Shown here one piece after another: positions 28,101 through 41,400 of a stretch of DNA of 64,000 bases. The notes under the pieces were generated by a model. That model saw nothing but the letters and a program-made list of their open reading frames with translations, had not been told where the DNA came from and made no database searches. The stretch lies in the NCBI RefSeq assembly GCF_003254395.2, contig NC_037638.1, forward strand, positions 19,581,207-19,645,206. Reading direction: 5' to 3'. Source of the DNA: Apis mellifera. Its lineage: Eukaryota > Arthropoda > Insecta > Hymenoptera > Apidae. Positions within the stretch are counted from its first letter, which is position 1. Every line of letters starts with the position of its first letter. Made by a program: the position numbers and the translations under genes.

Positions 28101-31100
28101 CCTGATGAAGAGTGAATAAACAATTATTATACAGTGGGAATCATTGGATCGTTAAAAATTACGAACCTTGTGATTCGCGTCTCCGTTTTCTAAGGCGGAC
28201 GAACTGTGATTTCGGCTAATTGACACGCTACTCGGACTTCGATCCATTCCGTTAGAGCCTGGTTCTTGGCCTGAAAGAGATCTAGCTTACCGCCTACTGC
28301 GTCTTTCCAAGGTAAAATTAAACGAGAGAAGACGAGAAGACGAGAAGGCGCGTAGGCATTATAATCGAGGGCTACATATTTTTCCGTTTCCTCTCAATTA
28401 TCATTTCTATCCAAGACCATTAAAAGTTGGATAGCGACCCACATTCGCATGTCGAAAGCGTTTCCCAGTTGCAGGAATCCAATATCAAAGATTTTCCAGT
28501 ATTTCTCTTATAGGTGACATTCGTCGGGACATAGATTGCTTTTACTCCCGTTTATTTTTTTTTTTTTTTTAATATGAACGTTAATTTTCAATTCAAAGAT
28601 ATTCTGTGCACGAACAATTTTTTTCTATTAAATGTCAAGACCACGTTGCACAACCCTTTCGAACGGTAACCAATACGGTAAAACTTTTCCGATAGATTGA
28701 CCACGCAGCTGCAAGCACTCGAGGACAGAGTTGATTTTGTTTTCCGTTGTTCTCACTTGCTCTCGATAATCGTTTGTCGATAGAGGGATGTTATTTTGAG
28801 CGATGGTACCAATAATGGTACTCTAATCTGAATCGTTGGATTCCGACAACTCACGACACTATTCGTCGCACAAGTTTTCAGGAATACGAAATATATGTCG
28901 CATATATGTATATGCATACTTGTATAATTACTACAGAAAATCTACAAGGTCACGAGATGGTTATCCGATGTGTTAAAGAGTTAAAAGAGAATTGCAAGCA
29001 CAATAAAGCAACAAGGAGATTACCAGGTATAGCAAGGAAACGGCTACCCGCATTCAACGCTGGCCCACTGCCGTGACTTGTTGCGCCGGCGATCGCCGGA
29101 GCGGAATTCGATTCCTCCACTAAAAATGAGCATGAAACATACACCAGGATCGTCCTTTATTTACAGAGGAAGGGCCTAAGAAGGAAGAGGAAAATCCCAT
29201 TTCGTCGAATGCATTACGCGTATCGCGAACAGTTGCGTCCCGAGACTTCATTGCTCGAAATCGCAACTCGTTCGCGATTAATTCGTACTTGTAGCAGTTC
29301 TTTTTCTTTTTCTAGTAAGTAAGAATAAAAATCGCGAAGAAATGAGAGGAAAATTAGTTGGAACTCTGAAAAGATAGATATTAGTCAGATTAAAAAAGTG
29401 TGACAGTAGTACTAAGTATGATATCGAGTTAAAAGTATACATTAAGTCATATCGTGCATATTATACAATTAGAACGTAAGATCATGCCTCGTGATTAGTT
29501 GAATTGTGAAGGTTTCACCTACGCGTTCCCGCGATCGTGCACTTCCTCTGAATCGTTTCTACTTTACGATCAGGAGAGAACATGTATCGCTTGAAGTGAT
29601 TCCCGCGAATCCGTTGCTGCATTACGATTGCAGTAGTAACAACCGATATTCGTCGGACACGAAGCGTTCTTTCTGAATCGATTTCACGATCCCGACAGCC
29701 GATAACAAATCCACTCTATGCAATATTTAACTACTGTAAACATCGAAAATTCCACAGAGGAAGGAAAACGAAAATAGAGGAATAAAACGACGTAAACGTC
29801 GATAAAGAAATGTTGTTTGTCGGGAAATATTGTATCATCACATTTCATTAATATGTACAAAAAAGAGTGGAAAAGAGAGTAGAAAAAAATAGAAACAAAA
29901 TGGAGAGAAATACGAAGTGTAATAATAATAATAATAATAATAATAATACAAGAGAACGAAAGACATTGATTTTGTATTAATCTATCAATTAAAATTTATA
30001 AGAACAATAACCACCTGACAGTCTAACCTTTTAGTTGACACATCGCGAACCATGTTGTGAATCCGACCACGTGGGGAATGCCGAATTCGTCTGATTGAAA
30101 AATAAGAAACAAATGTCAATACCTTATACCACGATCGAAACAAATTAAAAATGGATTGGATTTATATCCGTTTCAATCATTTTCATTTATGCCGTGTTAA
30201 ACCAAATAATTTGCACGATAATTTGGCGTTTGCACGTTTACACAAATCATCCGTGGGATAAAAATTGGGATAAAAATTGGGATAAATATTGATTAGTAGG
30301 TTAAAACTAATTGTTGATACATGAGGATTGAACACATGTTGGATAATGAGAAGGAACGTTAGAAAGCTGCGAAAGCACCGTAACCCAAGGCGATCTAGGC
30401 TGTTTAACAGTCTAGCCTATGTTATACCTGGAACCAGAAGATACGGTCCTTTCAAATCTTTCGTTTCTTTCGAAAGTAGAGCTGTGTTTGGATTTGGACA
30501 ACTGCTGCTGCGAGCGACGGAGGGCGCGTAGGCGTCCCTACCGCGACGCTCCTGTAAATCTGACGTCAACAACGCATGCAAACCACACGTACAGTCGTAA
30601 TCTGAAAATGTCGAGTACGTTTTGCATGCGTTTAATGTGAATTGACCTTGGAAAATGTGAAATGGCATCGGATACTTCAGATATCAAGGTCACATACCGT
30701 AGATGTATGTCCGATTTTTGTTCAACTTTGGCATATTAATGAATAAAAATAATAAAGTGGTTAAATATTTGGAACGGATGTTGGAATTTACAGAAAAACA
30801 AGATAGATAAATAAATAAATAAATAAGTAAATAAAATACGAAAAAAAAAAAATATTTAAATGAATCGAAATAATCGAAGGACGTTTTTATTTAATTTCTA
30901 AAAGATTTCTAAAAGATCGCACATGTAACAATTAAATATTAATATTCGTGTTCAATAAAAATTCAATTAATAATGTATTTAATAAAATAGTTAATCAAAT
31001 TAAACTTGATTAAAAGTCGATGATAGCAAACTTACTCTTCGAAGAGGAATGATTTCGACCTATTTCGGCCAATGATCTGATAATAGGTAGCCTAGACATG

Positions 31101-34100
31101 TTGTTATCTTTACGTCTCTCGTGTTGATGCCGATGCCTCACCAGAAGAGCTTCCCTCACCTGCTCTCCAAATACTTTTCTCGTTAGAATTTGCATACATA
31201 AATACATCATAAGAGATATATATATAGGAAGATGACTCATTTATCTACGAGTTATCTTCTATTCCACGAGACTCTCTTTTCTCGTACCTTTTCTCTCGAC
31301 TCGGCCGGCAATGAGCCTTTATTGATCATATTGTCGAGAACCAAATCAGCAATCTGTTCAAGACTGTTCGCTTCCATGTCCAACATCACAGTTCCATTTA
31401 ACAGCAGGCTCCTCAGTTCGAAGAGGGCGTGTAGCGAAAGAGTCGCTACGTGTGGTTTGCTCCATCTATTTCCACCCTCCTCGACATCTTCTTCAAATTT
31501 GATCCACCTATGGTTAAGATGAATATATTTATCCCGGGGAAAACAAATTTTGTCGTTATCTGGAATAGAATTTAACAAGGGAATAAGATTACCTGGCTGT
31601 TTCCTTCCATTCCATCTCGTCACCATCCTTGACGAGCTCCTCCATCTCGGAGAAGAGAGGATGGGATTCGTGTGCATCGTCGCCAACTTCTTCGCCCAGA
31701 ATAAATTGCACCCTCTGGGCTGGGGGTGTAACTGTAATTTTAAACATTGCTTCGTGAACCGCGAATTTCTTTATTGCACCAAGGAAAAAACGAACGAAAC
31801 ATAGATAAAATTTCACGTGTACACGTAGTACAACTACTTGTTTGATTTAAACTTGCTCGAAATGACGTTGAATAGTGATCTTCAAATGTCTTGGAATAAT
31901 CCGTGGAACAATTTCGAACATCGAATGATTTGAGATGATTTCGAATCAACCTTGAAATGATCTTCGTACAACTTTGGGATGATCCGAGGATGACTCTGAA
32001 CGACTTTTGAATGACAGTGATATGACGAAAAAAAGATTTCGAGATGACAATTACGCATAACATGGTATGATTTTGAACGATTGTCAAATGATCCTTGGTA
32101 TATATTTTATAAATGTATTTTTTGTCAATGCAACGACGTTCTCTGTCAGCTAAAAGCGCATTGCCTCCAATAACAATAAAAATATGTTGTGCGTATCGTT
32201 AAATAATCGGGAAGAAACGTAAAACATACAATTCAAACAGAAACGTCGAAACGTTCGCCTTTAAAAATGCGAATCGTTTATAAAGGGTGAATCTTTGAAA
32301 AAACTTTGAAAAAATAGAACAATATTAGATCGAGCAGTGCAGAATGATCAACGCAAATTTTTGCGTGCACAATGACGCATGAACACATGCACACGTCTAA
32401 GAAAAGTGTTGGAAACGGAAAATACATGAAAATCAGATGTACATAAAGAAAATATATATCTCCTTTATCGTTCCTTTGAATAATTACAAGCTGTTCTGTA
32501 ATTATCGCATGAATCATAAGTGAAATCGCGTGTCGATATCGAAAAATATATGTAAACGACGAGACCATTCGTATTTCATTCGATTTAAATTGTTACGAAA
32601 TATTTTCCGTGAAAAAAATATCTATATCGCAAGACTATATCTGCATTAATAAAAGATAATATGCATTAATCGCATCCCACTAACTATTGTAACGCTCTTT
32701 ATATAACAGTAATAAACAAATTAATGATACATGAGTCACACAAGTTATACACAGAGCGATTTGATCTGATAAATATTAATCTTGTTCGGGATACATCACG
32801 CTATAACGTGAGATATTAATTACGAATCTAATCGAACTTAAATACCATCCCGCCAAATTGCCGAAGCGATTGCAACAACCTTGACGAGATATCCTTGAAT
32901 GGTAATTCGTTTACGTAGTTTCTTTTAAATCAACGGCTTATCGCCGATAATATATTTAAATGATTAAGTAAGCAGTAAAATTCTAACGTATCTAAACGAT
33001 ATAATTTCAAGCTATCTTGATATTCACGTACGAATGATCTCTTGGTAAATGTGTCCGTGTAAATAGTACATAAAATTTTGTTGCGTGTTGAGCTTACGTA
33101 TCATCTCGCCGTCGGGATCGCAGATACTAGATAGTCGACTCCTTCGAGTCATCAGCAATTGTCCTGAAACGTCAACGATACAACAAACATTGACGCTAAT
33201 GCAATTTCGATTCTCGATTAATTACTCTCTTCATAATTTGATATTTCACGACGATTCGACACAAACGTCGTTTTTTTTTCCAACACGATCATCTCCTCAA
33301 ATCTACAATCCAGATTTTTTAATATTTATACGAAATATTGCGACATAAATTCGAACGGAATTAAAAATCTCGAACACATTTCTTCGAATACCAAAGTGGA
33401 TAGAGATTAAAAACGACCAATAGTAAATCGTAGATAGCTGACTTTTTATCAAAGTCAAACAATGAAAGCGCGCAAATAAAATTTTTTCCACGAAATATTA
33501 ATCGAAAAGCTTTTCTTTTCCGAAACCCAAATTTCATATCATGTCAATCCGTTCTTCATAAAAAACGGAATAAACAAAATAACGCTTTCTACTATTCGCT
33601 CGCAAAATAATACAAAGGATGGCTGCACGATATCTCTCGAAGGAAGGGCTGAGGCCCTTGTCGAGTCTCGATATCGGTCACCCTTTTGCATCCCGTGTGC
33701 CAAAGATAGGGTGAACAGCCGGAGAAGTCGTGACAAGTGGTTGGCTGGTTGCCACATACCGTTCAATAATGCCGCAAAGTGCAACATACCATGGAACGTT
33801 TACACGCGCGCTCCACGGTAGCTACTTGAACGACACGGCCACCGCTAATGGGAATGAATCAACGGTGGGAATAGTTTTCAAAGTGATACGGTTCGTTTGA
33901 GATCATCCAACAATGTCGCTTTACCGTTATCCTCGTCGTTTCATTTTTTATCTCCGACAATACTTTGGCGGAAGCGCGCGGACCAGGAATCTTTAATTTG
34001 GAACGATGCGGCGTGGCAAAGTTTCAGCGGTTGGATCGTCGGAACATCCCTATTTACGTCGATCGGGCGAAATAGCCGAGAAGTTGGTGAGAATTTCCAG

Positions 34101-35410
34101 CTCTCCGTGTCTCGAGTTGGAGAGGCTTCCTTCGTTTAGAGTAGATCTTTTCGAAGCGGCACGAGAGCGATTAACTGAGTTCGGTGTAAAAGCGCCGCGA
34201 ACTACTTTAACCTCGAAAACTCGTGACCTATAAGAGACATTTGTCTCTCGTCTCTATTCGCGGTTGGTTATCGATTATTCGGCGTATGTCGTTCCTCCCC
34301 CAGCCAAAGAGAAACACAATGAGAAATCGGCCGAGACGAGATTAGATTGGTCCTCGCGCGGATAGCGTATTAATCGAAACGATGGGCGTGGATCTGTCGC
34401 GATAGAATTTTATGGATTGGCTATCAATGTTGAGAAACGAAGGGGGAAAAGTTTTCTAGTCTTGTTGTTGGAACACGATCCGATAAGTAGACGGAGCGAA
34501 GATTGCGACGTGGGAAAAGATGAGAGTAAGAAGTAAGATAGTGGAAGTAGTAAGAAGTAAATATATGGAAACAGAAATGCAAACGTCGACAACTTACTGG
34601 GCCTATCGTTGTCGACATTATCCTTATCGGCACTGTACGTTTGACGTTGAGAATGATGGTGCTTGTGATGACGACGATGTCTCCTTTCGCCTGGTAGATG
34701 CACGCCCACATACACCGTGTGCGCTCTGTGACCTGGAAGCAGATGAAAGAGAACTCGCGTCACTGGCTCCTCGAATCGACGTTCCTATGATTATCGATAA
34801 TAAAAATTCATACAAGCGGACAGAAACAGAAATTCATATTATCGTCTTTCCTCCACAAGTGTATATTTTCTCTATGTCTTTGACATGGATAAATATTTGC
34901 TATCCTGTTGCCTCTTTTCGTGTTTCTTGAATTTCTTAAGATAATCGATACTGATCCACAGACTGTTAATAACCTGTCAAATAATCGAAATCGATTCGAT
35001 CGTCGAATATCGACGATACAAGATCGCATCGGAACAGGTGACCTCGAGTCCGATGTTTTTTTACGCAGACGAGAATCGCGATATTGGTGAACGAAATAAT
35101 GATTTTCGAAGCACCAGCAACGCGTTTTATGAGCAAACAACGAAGCCAGATCTGTGTATCCAGCTGACCTACGCATGAACAAGTATTATCGGGCTGATTA
35201 AAGCGTAAGGATGCGAAAGGAGATTTCGATCATCGACCAACAGAGTTTCTTAACGGTGAGAAAGAAATCGAAAGAAATTTAGATACCTTCGTAGTCTTTC
35301 TCGGTGAAAGGTTGATGAGTGATCCGAACACCGGGATCTTTCGGAGCTTCGTCGTCACCTGTCCCACCTGTGTGGGCCGCGCCACCTCCACCTCCGATAC
35401 CCGGCTGCAT
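22179..35410 (-). CDS. Ndae1: SLC4 sodium-driven anion/bicarbonate exchanger, Ndae1 type (19 exons read, about 1151 aa)
   Basis: Exons on the minus strand: 35410-35287 (ATG in an exon starting at 35417), 34732-34598, 31731-31593, 31507-31288, 31159-31036, 29119-29024, 28270-28167, 28101-27916, 27465-27259, 27186-26774, 26703-26538, 26169-26011, 25880-25731, 25653-25378, 25302-24913, 24842-24735, 24590-24456, 22595-22417 and 22323-22179. All join in phase. The N-terminus has DEAPKDPGVRITHQ, then GHRAHTVYVGVHLPG and RVQFILG, as in Na-driven bicarbonate transporters. The cytoplasmic domain includes NMSRLPIIRSLAEIGRNHSS and PTRFIFVLLGPT. The membrane domain runs about residues 480-1000, with NXS/T sites in an extracellular loop and VPLKRVHLFT near its end. 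The acidic tail ends DDSGISIKVTNVNDSKF. Role in the family: plasma-membrane pH control by Na-coupled HCO3/Cl exchange. Further 5' exons upstream of 35,417 are possible. Confidence 0.93.
22596..24455 (-). other. Large intron before the last two Ndae1 exons
   Basis: No conserved exon was recognised. Reading through the donor at 24,456 gives a short alternative end (16 codons, starting VSTVRRIL, then stop), so intron retention here would yield a shorter C-terminus. The GC-richer part at about 24,160-24,400 has an open plus-strand frame without known domains. A mixed A-rich tract lies near 23,785-23,825. Confidence 0.4.
25372..25378 (-). other. Non-canonical GC splice donor in Ndae1
   Basis: The exon 25653-25378 must end after AAA TTA AAG to join the next exon, which begins AAA GGA TGT, giving the family sequence NRKENKLKKGCGYHLDL. 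The intron then starts GCAAGT instead of GTAAGT. Using the GT three bases further on would shift the frame and destroy the conserved membrane domain. Confidence 0.88.
29024..29119 (-). CDS. Ndae1: Ndae1 variable exon (32 codons, phase 1 to phase 1)
   Basis: This exon encodes a low-complexity Ala/Ser/Gly-rich segment (EESNSAPAIAGATSHGSG and on) flanked by a good acceptor (TTTTTAG) and a donor GTAATC. Both boundaries are phase 1, so it can be skipped without changing the frame. I included it in the main model, but it may be alternative. It sits between the IRSLAEIGRNHSS exon and the exon starting GQEPGSNGMDRS, a region that varies in this family. Confidence 0.65.
30028..30090 (-). CDS. Ndae1: Possible 21-codon cassette exon of Ndae1
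   Basis: A pyrimidine-rich acceptor (TTTTTCAATCAG) and a donor (GTTAGA) enclose 63 nt that are open in the frame set by the upstream exon, phase 1 to phase 1. The encoded peptide (NEFGIPHVVGFTTWFAMCQL and on) is not one I recognise. The short length means an open frame is weak evidence. Confidence 0.3.
30428..30601 (-). CDS. Ndae1: Probable 58-codon cassette exon of Ndae1
   Basis: Between acceptor ACATTTTCAG and donor GTATAAC lie 174 nt without a stop in the frame entered from exon 31159-31036, phase 1 to phase 1. The peptide begins NYDCTCGLHALLTSDLQERR and ends LKGPYLLVPG. A second internal acceptor at 30,552 would give a 124-nt form in phase 0 that instead fits as an alternative to exon 31159-31036 (also 124 nt, phase 0 to 1). 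The composition is GC-richer than the flanking intron. Support rests on splice signals and reading frame only. Confidence 0.55.
31732..34597 (-). other. Long Ndae1 intron with a GC-rich block
   Basis: No conserved exon was found. The stretch about 33,600-34,420 is clearly richer in G, C and CpG than its surroundings and could be an internal promoter or alternative first exon for a shorter isoform beginning at the RVQFILG exon. Open frames there show no known domain. Confidence 0.35.
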
Positions 35411-35417
35411 CCACGGT

Positions 35418-38400
35418 CTAAAAAATAAATCCAACGAACACGTCAAATCAATATGATTAAAATAACAAAATTTGATAAAATCGTTCCAACAAAAGTTTGA
35501 AATCGATCGTCCCAATAATAATCGTATCCCTCCACGAAAATTGAAACGATGTTACCTTGGATCCGCCGCAGTTATAATCAAGATTAATTGCAATTTTCAA
35601 AAATGACCGATTACGGAAGCGGTATCCGCGTGAGCACGATAGCAACTCGTCAGCTTCGCTAACAGCTCTCGAATATACGCGACTCTACGCGAAAGTGACC
35701 GATAACGTGTAAATCGTTCCCCCGAATTCTCGTCTTTCAGCGGCGTTTATGAAGGAAAAACGCGCGTGGGATTGTGGAATATGTGCAGAGACGGTCGTCT
35801 GCTCGCGATTACCGCCGATGCACACGCGATTTTATAATAATTAAACTTCCTCGACGGGAAGTACTTTATTTGCAGCACGAGCATGCACGTTCTCTTATTT
35901 CCATCTTCTCGCTTACTTTCCAATCAATTTTTTACGCCTTGTATCGTACACGAAATTTATCGATTATTTCAAACAGATCAACTTACGACGAACCACTACT
36001 CTTCAACGATCCCTCGCGATCCATATCTTTTCCCTTACGAATTTAATTGTCCACGGCCTAGACTCGAATCGCGATAATAGTTGACAATGCCTCACGTTTT
36101 ATTCGCGAAACAATAGAAGGAGTTGCGCGCGGTTTCGCATGCGGATCGTCTTTGATTCCTTCGATACTTCCAATTCGATTCGCGTCATCTTCGCGAGATG
36201 AGCGGGGATAAGGTGAAAACGCGCGACATCCGGTCGCGTTAAAGAAACGCTTGTTTTCGAATCGATAATTCATGAGTAAGCAGAAAAATTGCACATTGTA
36301 GGTTGCACCATGAAATTCTAACAACTGAAAGAAAATTAGCGAGGAGGGACACCGTCACTCGATTACGCGTAATCAGTTGGCACGTGCGATCCTAGACACG
36401 AAGGCCGATTACGATTAAGTCGAAGCAGTTTCGTTGGACATGTGTCGCACATGTATCTCGCGTAATAAAGCATCGTAAAAGCGCGGCTCTTTTGGGACGA
36501 TACGATTTTCTCGACTACGCAGATCCACCATGTTCGCGAAGGATAATAATGATGACAAAGATGTTTAAAAACTCGACGAGAAGACGCGAATTTACGAGGG
36601 AATCGTGAACGTTTTGCGCTTTAAGAAGAGCTTAAACATCCAGACTTTACGCGACGTACGATCCTTTTTACGAATTTTTGAAAACTTATTCTTGATTTCG
36701 TTTAAAACTTTCTTTCATCTTCTTCGTTAATATCGTTTTCCAACTTTTTCGCAATATGTTGTTTGTATAATACGTGTTGGGATAAATTACTTTATAACGT
36801 ACAATTTACGATTTAATACCGTCGTAAAAATAACGAGGAAATTAATTTGTAACGCAATGAATGATTTAAAAGGCTATTGAAAAAAATTATATATACAAAC
36901 ATGCTGCAATAGCTAACCATTAACGCGAGAAAATATAAAGTTCATTATCGAGAGAATTATGTGTAGTATAATTATTATTTCATATTTATTATAAATGTAT
37001 TTTGTGTATGTATTGCTATTATTTTCTCTTTTCGATAATTAAATCATATTTTTGAACGAAAAATCAGAGGAAAATTTTCTAAATCTCTTACACACCTTCC
37101 TTTTTTGCCACAAAAAGAATGATAAAACTTTTCTACTTATCTAATAATATTTAATCGCTTAAATCCACAAGATTGCAATATGACATTTTTCTTTACACGT
37201 ATACGATGCATTATCACGATAACTAGATATATATATAATAGGTTTCTCAGACCATTTGAATTTCTCCAAAGCTCGTGAAAGTATATATGGAAGTTTTCGA
37301 GGCTGATTGTCAGAATGTCAAGATCGTGACAAACGTTAAACGGTCAGCCGAGGATTAGCAGCTGTCAAGTGGATAATTACCACGCTATGATTATCTGCGT
37401 TCTACCTATGTGTACATATATGTAATATATGTGGTTTTACATAATAGACGGTCCTCTCGTACGCAGTTACGATAAAGGGAGAGTGGGATAATAAATGAGG
37501 GGAGCACACGATAATTGTTTAATTGTTGGAGGTCAACCTGGTACCTACCGATATAAAAAAAGATGAAAGAGTATCCGCCAATACGAAGCAATTCGATTTC
37601 TCGGATTCGTTCCGACGCATCCGATATCTAACGGATTAAAATTCTTCGCATCTTCGAGAGTTTCAGTTCCGAAGGACAAATGTCAAACGATCGATGCACA
37701 CGATGAATTCGATTCGACATTGTTGAATAGAACGCGTCGCGACACACGTTGCTGAAAGCGTACGAAATTTTCAACGATCGACTGGCAGCGGGAAGATTCG
37801 TCAGACCAATGAGTGCATTAACGAGCCACAACAACGTCAAATGAAAAAGTCCTTGTGATATGATATTTTTTTGTGATTCGAGTAACGAGCATTGTCTGCA
37901 ACAAAGTGTTGTACCACTCGTTCCGAATATCGCTACTTATAATTGGAACGTAAAAATGTAACGATCGAAATAATAGTTCATTAGCGTTCTTTATACGATC
38001 TCGAGGCACGAAATAAATTTCAAATATGTATTCATCGCGAGCTTGAGACAATCCTTATTGTGTAGGGAGTTACTTTAAATTAAAAATAGACTTGAGATGA
38101 ATTGCTCTCATTGATAAGAATTGAAAAAGAATTGATAAAGAATAGAAAAATCGATTCAATACATTTTTGAACGTATTTGCCAACGTTTCAGAGAGAATCA
38201 TCGTTGAAACATAATGCGATAATGCGGATCAAGAGTCTGCTATGCGCCATTCGATTTATAACATGCGGGAGAGATGGTAATCGAATTTGGTTTTTTGCCA
38301 ATTTTTTGACACCATCTCTTGAATTCCAAACGATTTCTAAATCGAACACTTATCAGAGTATACTTTCTTCGTTGGAATCATTTATTTCCGAATAAATTGG

Positions 38401-41400
38401 TCAACTAGGATTTTTGGAACGACGTTTTTCCGGAAAAACAACGATGCGTTTTTTAATTTATTCTCTTTGCGCGAAGAAAATATCGCAATGTAGTGTGTTA
38501 TAATCATTATTTGCAAGAATACCATGGTATGAAATTAACTATGATTTTAAACTGGTTGTGAGAAGGAAAATTATGAAAAGATATAATGAAAACGCGAGAT
38601 ATTCGAAATATATTTTATTGGGAATCAATTACTTCGTCATCAATACTCTTATGAAATCGAGTGATTTATCATATTGACAATTTGTTATTTTAAAATCTTC
38701 ACATTTCGCGCTGTTGCGTACGTAATTTTTGTTTATTTCTTTTGCAATTTATTGTTTTATTTTTTTTTACCGATATACTTTCCGGCGTGAAATTACATAA
38801 AAACGCGTTATTTTTCACAAATGATCTTTCTTTTATTTGCCAGACAAATTTTATTCAACGAATTTTCAATAATATCGTTTCCGAGTGAAGACAAAACGGA
38901 TAATTTTGTAATTTGGTATTCATTCAAAGTCCAGCGATGATAGATCCGTGTATGTACTACGTAAATCAAATAAATTGAAGGATAGACTATACAATAATGC
39001 TGATAAAAGATAATATACTTTTTAAATTTCAGTAATTCTCATTAAACAAACACGTTAATCCAATAAAAATTTTAGACCACGTATGAGATTCGGACGAATT
39101 GAAATAAACAAAAAATATTAAAATGAAAAATGAATCTAAAATCTTATTTATTTATGTATTAATAATAACGAAGATAAAATGGAAATATAGCGCGTTTAAT
39201 ACTTAAACACGACGATAAGAAAAAAATCAAATTTCGACATACGACAATAAATATTTTTATATACTGGATTACTAAATAAAAGTATATCTACAATATACAC
39301 TCTATGACGTTTTTTTTTTCCGAAGAATTAATCAAGAAATTATTCTCAATTAGAATTACTCTCAATTAACGAAAGAAGCGTCCCCTTATCTCGCTCGACT
39401 CAATTACCTTTCGTTTTCCATTTTAAAAAAGCAAAAATACGTAAACGAAAAGATAAGACATATCAATCGTTTTCATTATATCGTTGGCGCAATAAGTCGG
39501 TAAAAAAGACACGAGCCGCGAAACGACGGTGAAAATCATTGGAAATTTGCATTCTACTTGGATCTCGAATCCTTCGTAAATCGAATCAAGGATAAATCTC
39601 GTTACCTCGGGTCGTACGGATCGCACTTGGAATTCATGTCCACCGATTCTTACGTCCGATCCTCGAGCAAAGAAGAGGTGTAAGACGGTCACGATCGAAC
39701 GACGACCGGTTAAAGAGTTGCAACAAGTCGGTCGGTCAAAACGACGATTCTCATGGCCAAGTGTTAGAATAGCAAAGTAAATAAAGACGTAGGTGTAGGC
39801 GTGAATGCACACGCTGATAGGCTGACTCGTTGGCACGTTGGTAGACACAAACGGTGTAATCGAGGTCCGGTTGATCGCACTCGCGCCCAATACACTCTTA
39901 CACTCGTTACGTTGGTTACACATGCGCCATTAACGTACGTCTAAGCAGTACGATGATCACCGATCGACTGTTTACCACCGGCTGACACTGGTGTCTCATT
40001 TGTGTCATAAAGGCTTTCCATCTATGATCGGAGCGAGGAACGCTAGCAGGCCAGTAATCGCGCGTTTCCCTAGTAATGATCGGTCGTTCGTTTTACATAG
40101 CTACTGATAAGTCGACTCCAGATAATGATTACGTATTTTGATCCCGTGCTCCTCCAATGTGACTCACTTCGTATCACGATTCATAGATTTTTCACGAAAT
40201 TTGCGCAAATGACCTGGCAACCGACCTTACTTAACCGACCGAGATAATCGATTTATCAATTTTTCGACTTTCCAGATCTTTGAACGAAACGATTTTTGTC
40301 CCCTTCGTCGTGAAAGAGAAATTTCCCCTCTTTTCCATAGTCTATTGGCTACCAGATCAATAACCGATATTCCCTGAGAAGAAAATCGAGCATGTAAGCA
40401 TTGCCACGCGTGTCGAGTAAATAGACGCGATCAATTCTCGTATAATCCGCAAACGTTTACGCTGAGAAATTGATATCGCGTTGTCTATTTGTTCGCTCTT
40501 TACGCTTCTTCGCTAACTACTCTTTAAACGAACAATTTTTAAGCTTGCTTCTTTCATTATAACCAAACAAGCATGTATTTTCGAGTATATACTCGTTCCA
40601 TTGTTCAACATTTCGTAAACGAACAATCATAAATCGGATCGTATCGCAATTGTTTTCATAACCATTGAAAAAATTACTGATTCGAGAACCGTGATCTATC
40701 AGATATCAAAGAATCTAGATATTAAAGATAAAAACTATTCGAAAGTTGACGAGTTAGCGTAAAAAAATTTGATCGAAGTGGGAAAGTTGCAATTGAAGCG
40801 AAGAAACGTGTACGAGCTGTTGGCCTTTTACTCATTATCGAGATAATGATGAGCTGATAATCATCGATAAAAATAACACGGTTTGCAAGCAGATAGCTCG
40901 CGGAAAAACACAAGACAATTATAATAGATGCGCCTTGAAAAAATTAAATTATTGAAAATCCAAACGCTGCCAACTAGTTTGAATATTTTTATATATAATT
41001 ATAGCGGGTAATTACGATAACACAGGTTTACTTTCAATCCAAACAATAAAGGGATTTCGCTTTATCGTCGCATTAAGTCCTTCTCGAGCAACGTATCACA
41101 GTCTGTCTTTTTAGTGCTAATCAGTGCGACTGAATCTTTAACAAACGACGTTATGTCAAGTTGAAACGATGCTTGCCCGCTTTGTCCGTTTTTATCGTTC
41201 GATTAGATTCATTGTTTAACGACCGATTCAAGAAGAAGAATGTTAATAGCGTTTAAGTGGAATATAATAATGGATAAAGACTCGGAAATTCGATAAAAAG
41301 ATTTTATAGAATGGTTACCGGAACTATTCCATTATTCCTTCGATTTCGACGACAAGGAACTCTTAACATTATATGTCTCGTTTCCGAATTTATCGATTAA

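Noticed and set aside
39423..39923. 166-codon open frame on the minus strand
   Set aside because: No recognisable domain, and it lies in GC-richer intergenic DNA where stops are rarer; there are no splice or promoter signals I could tie to it.
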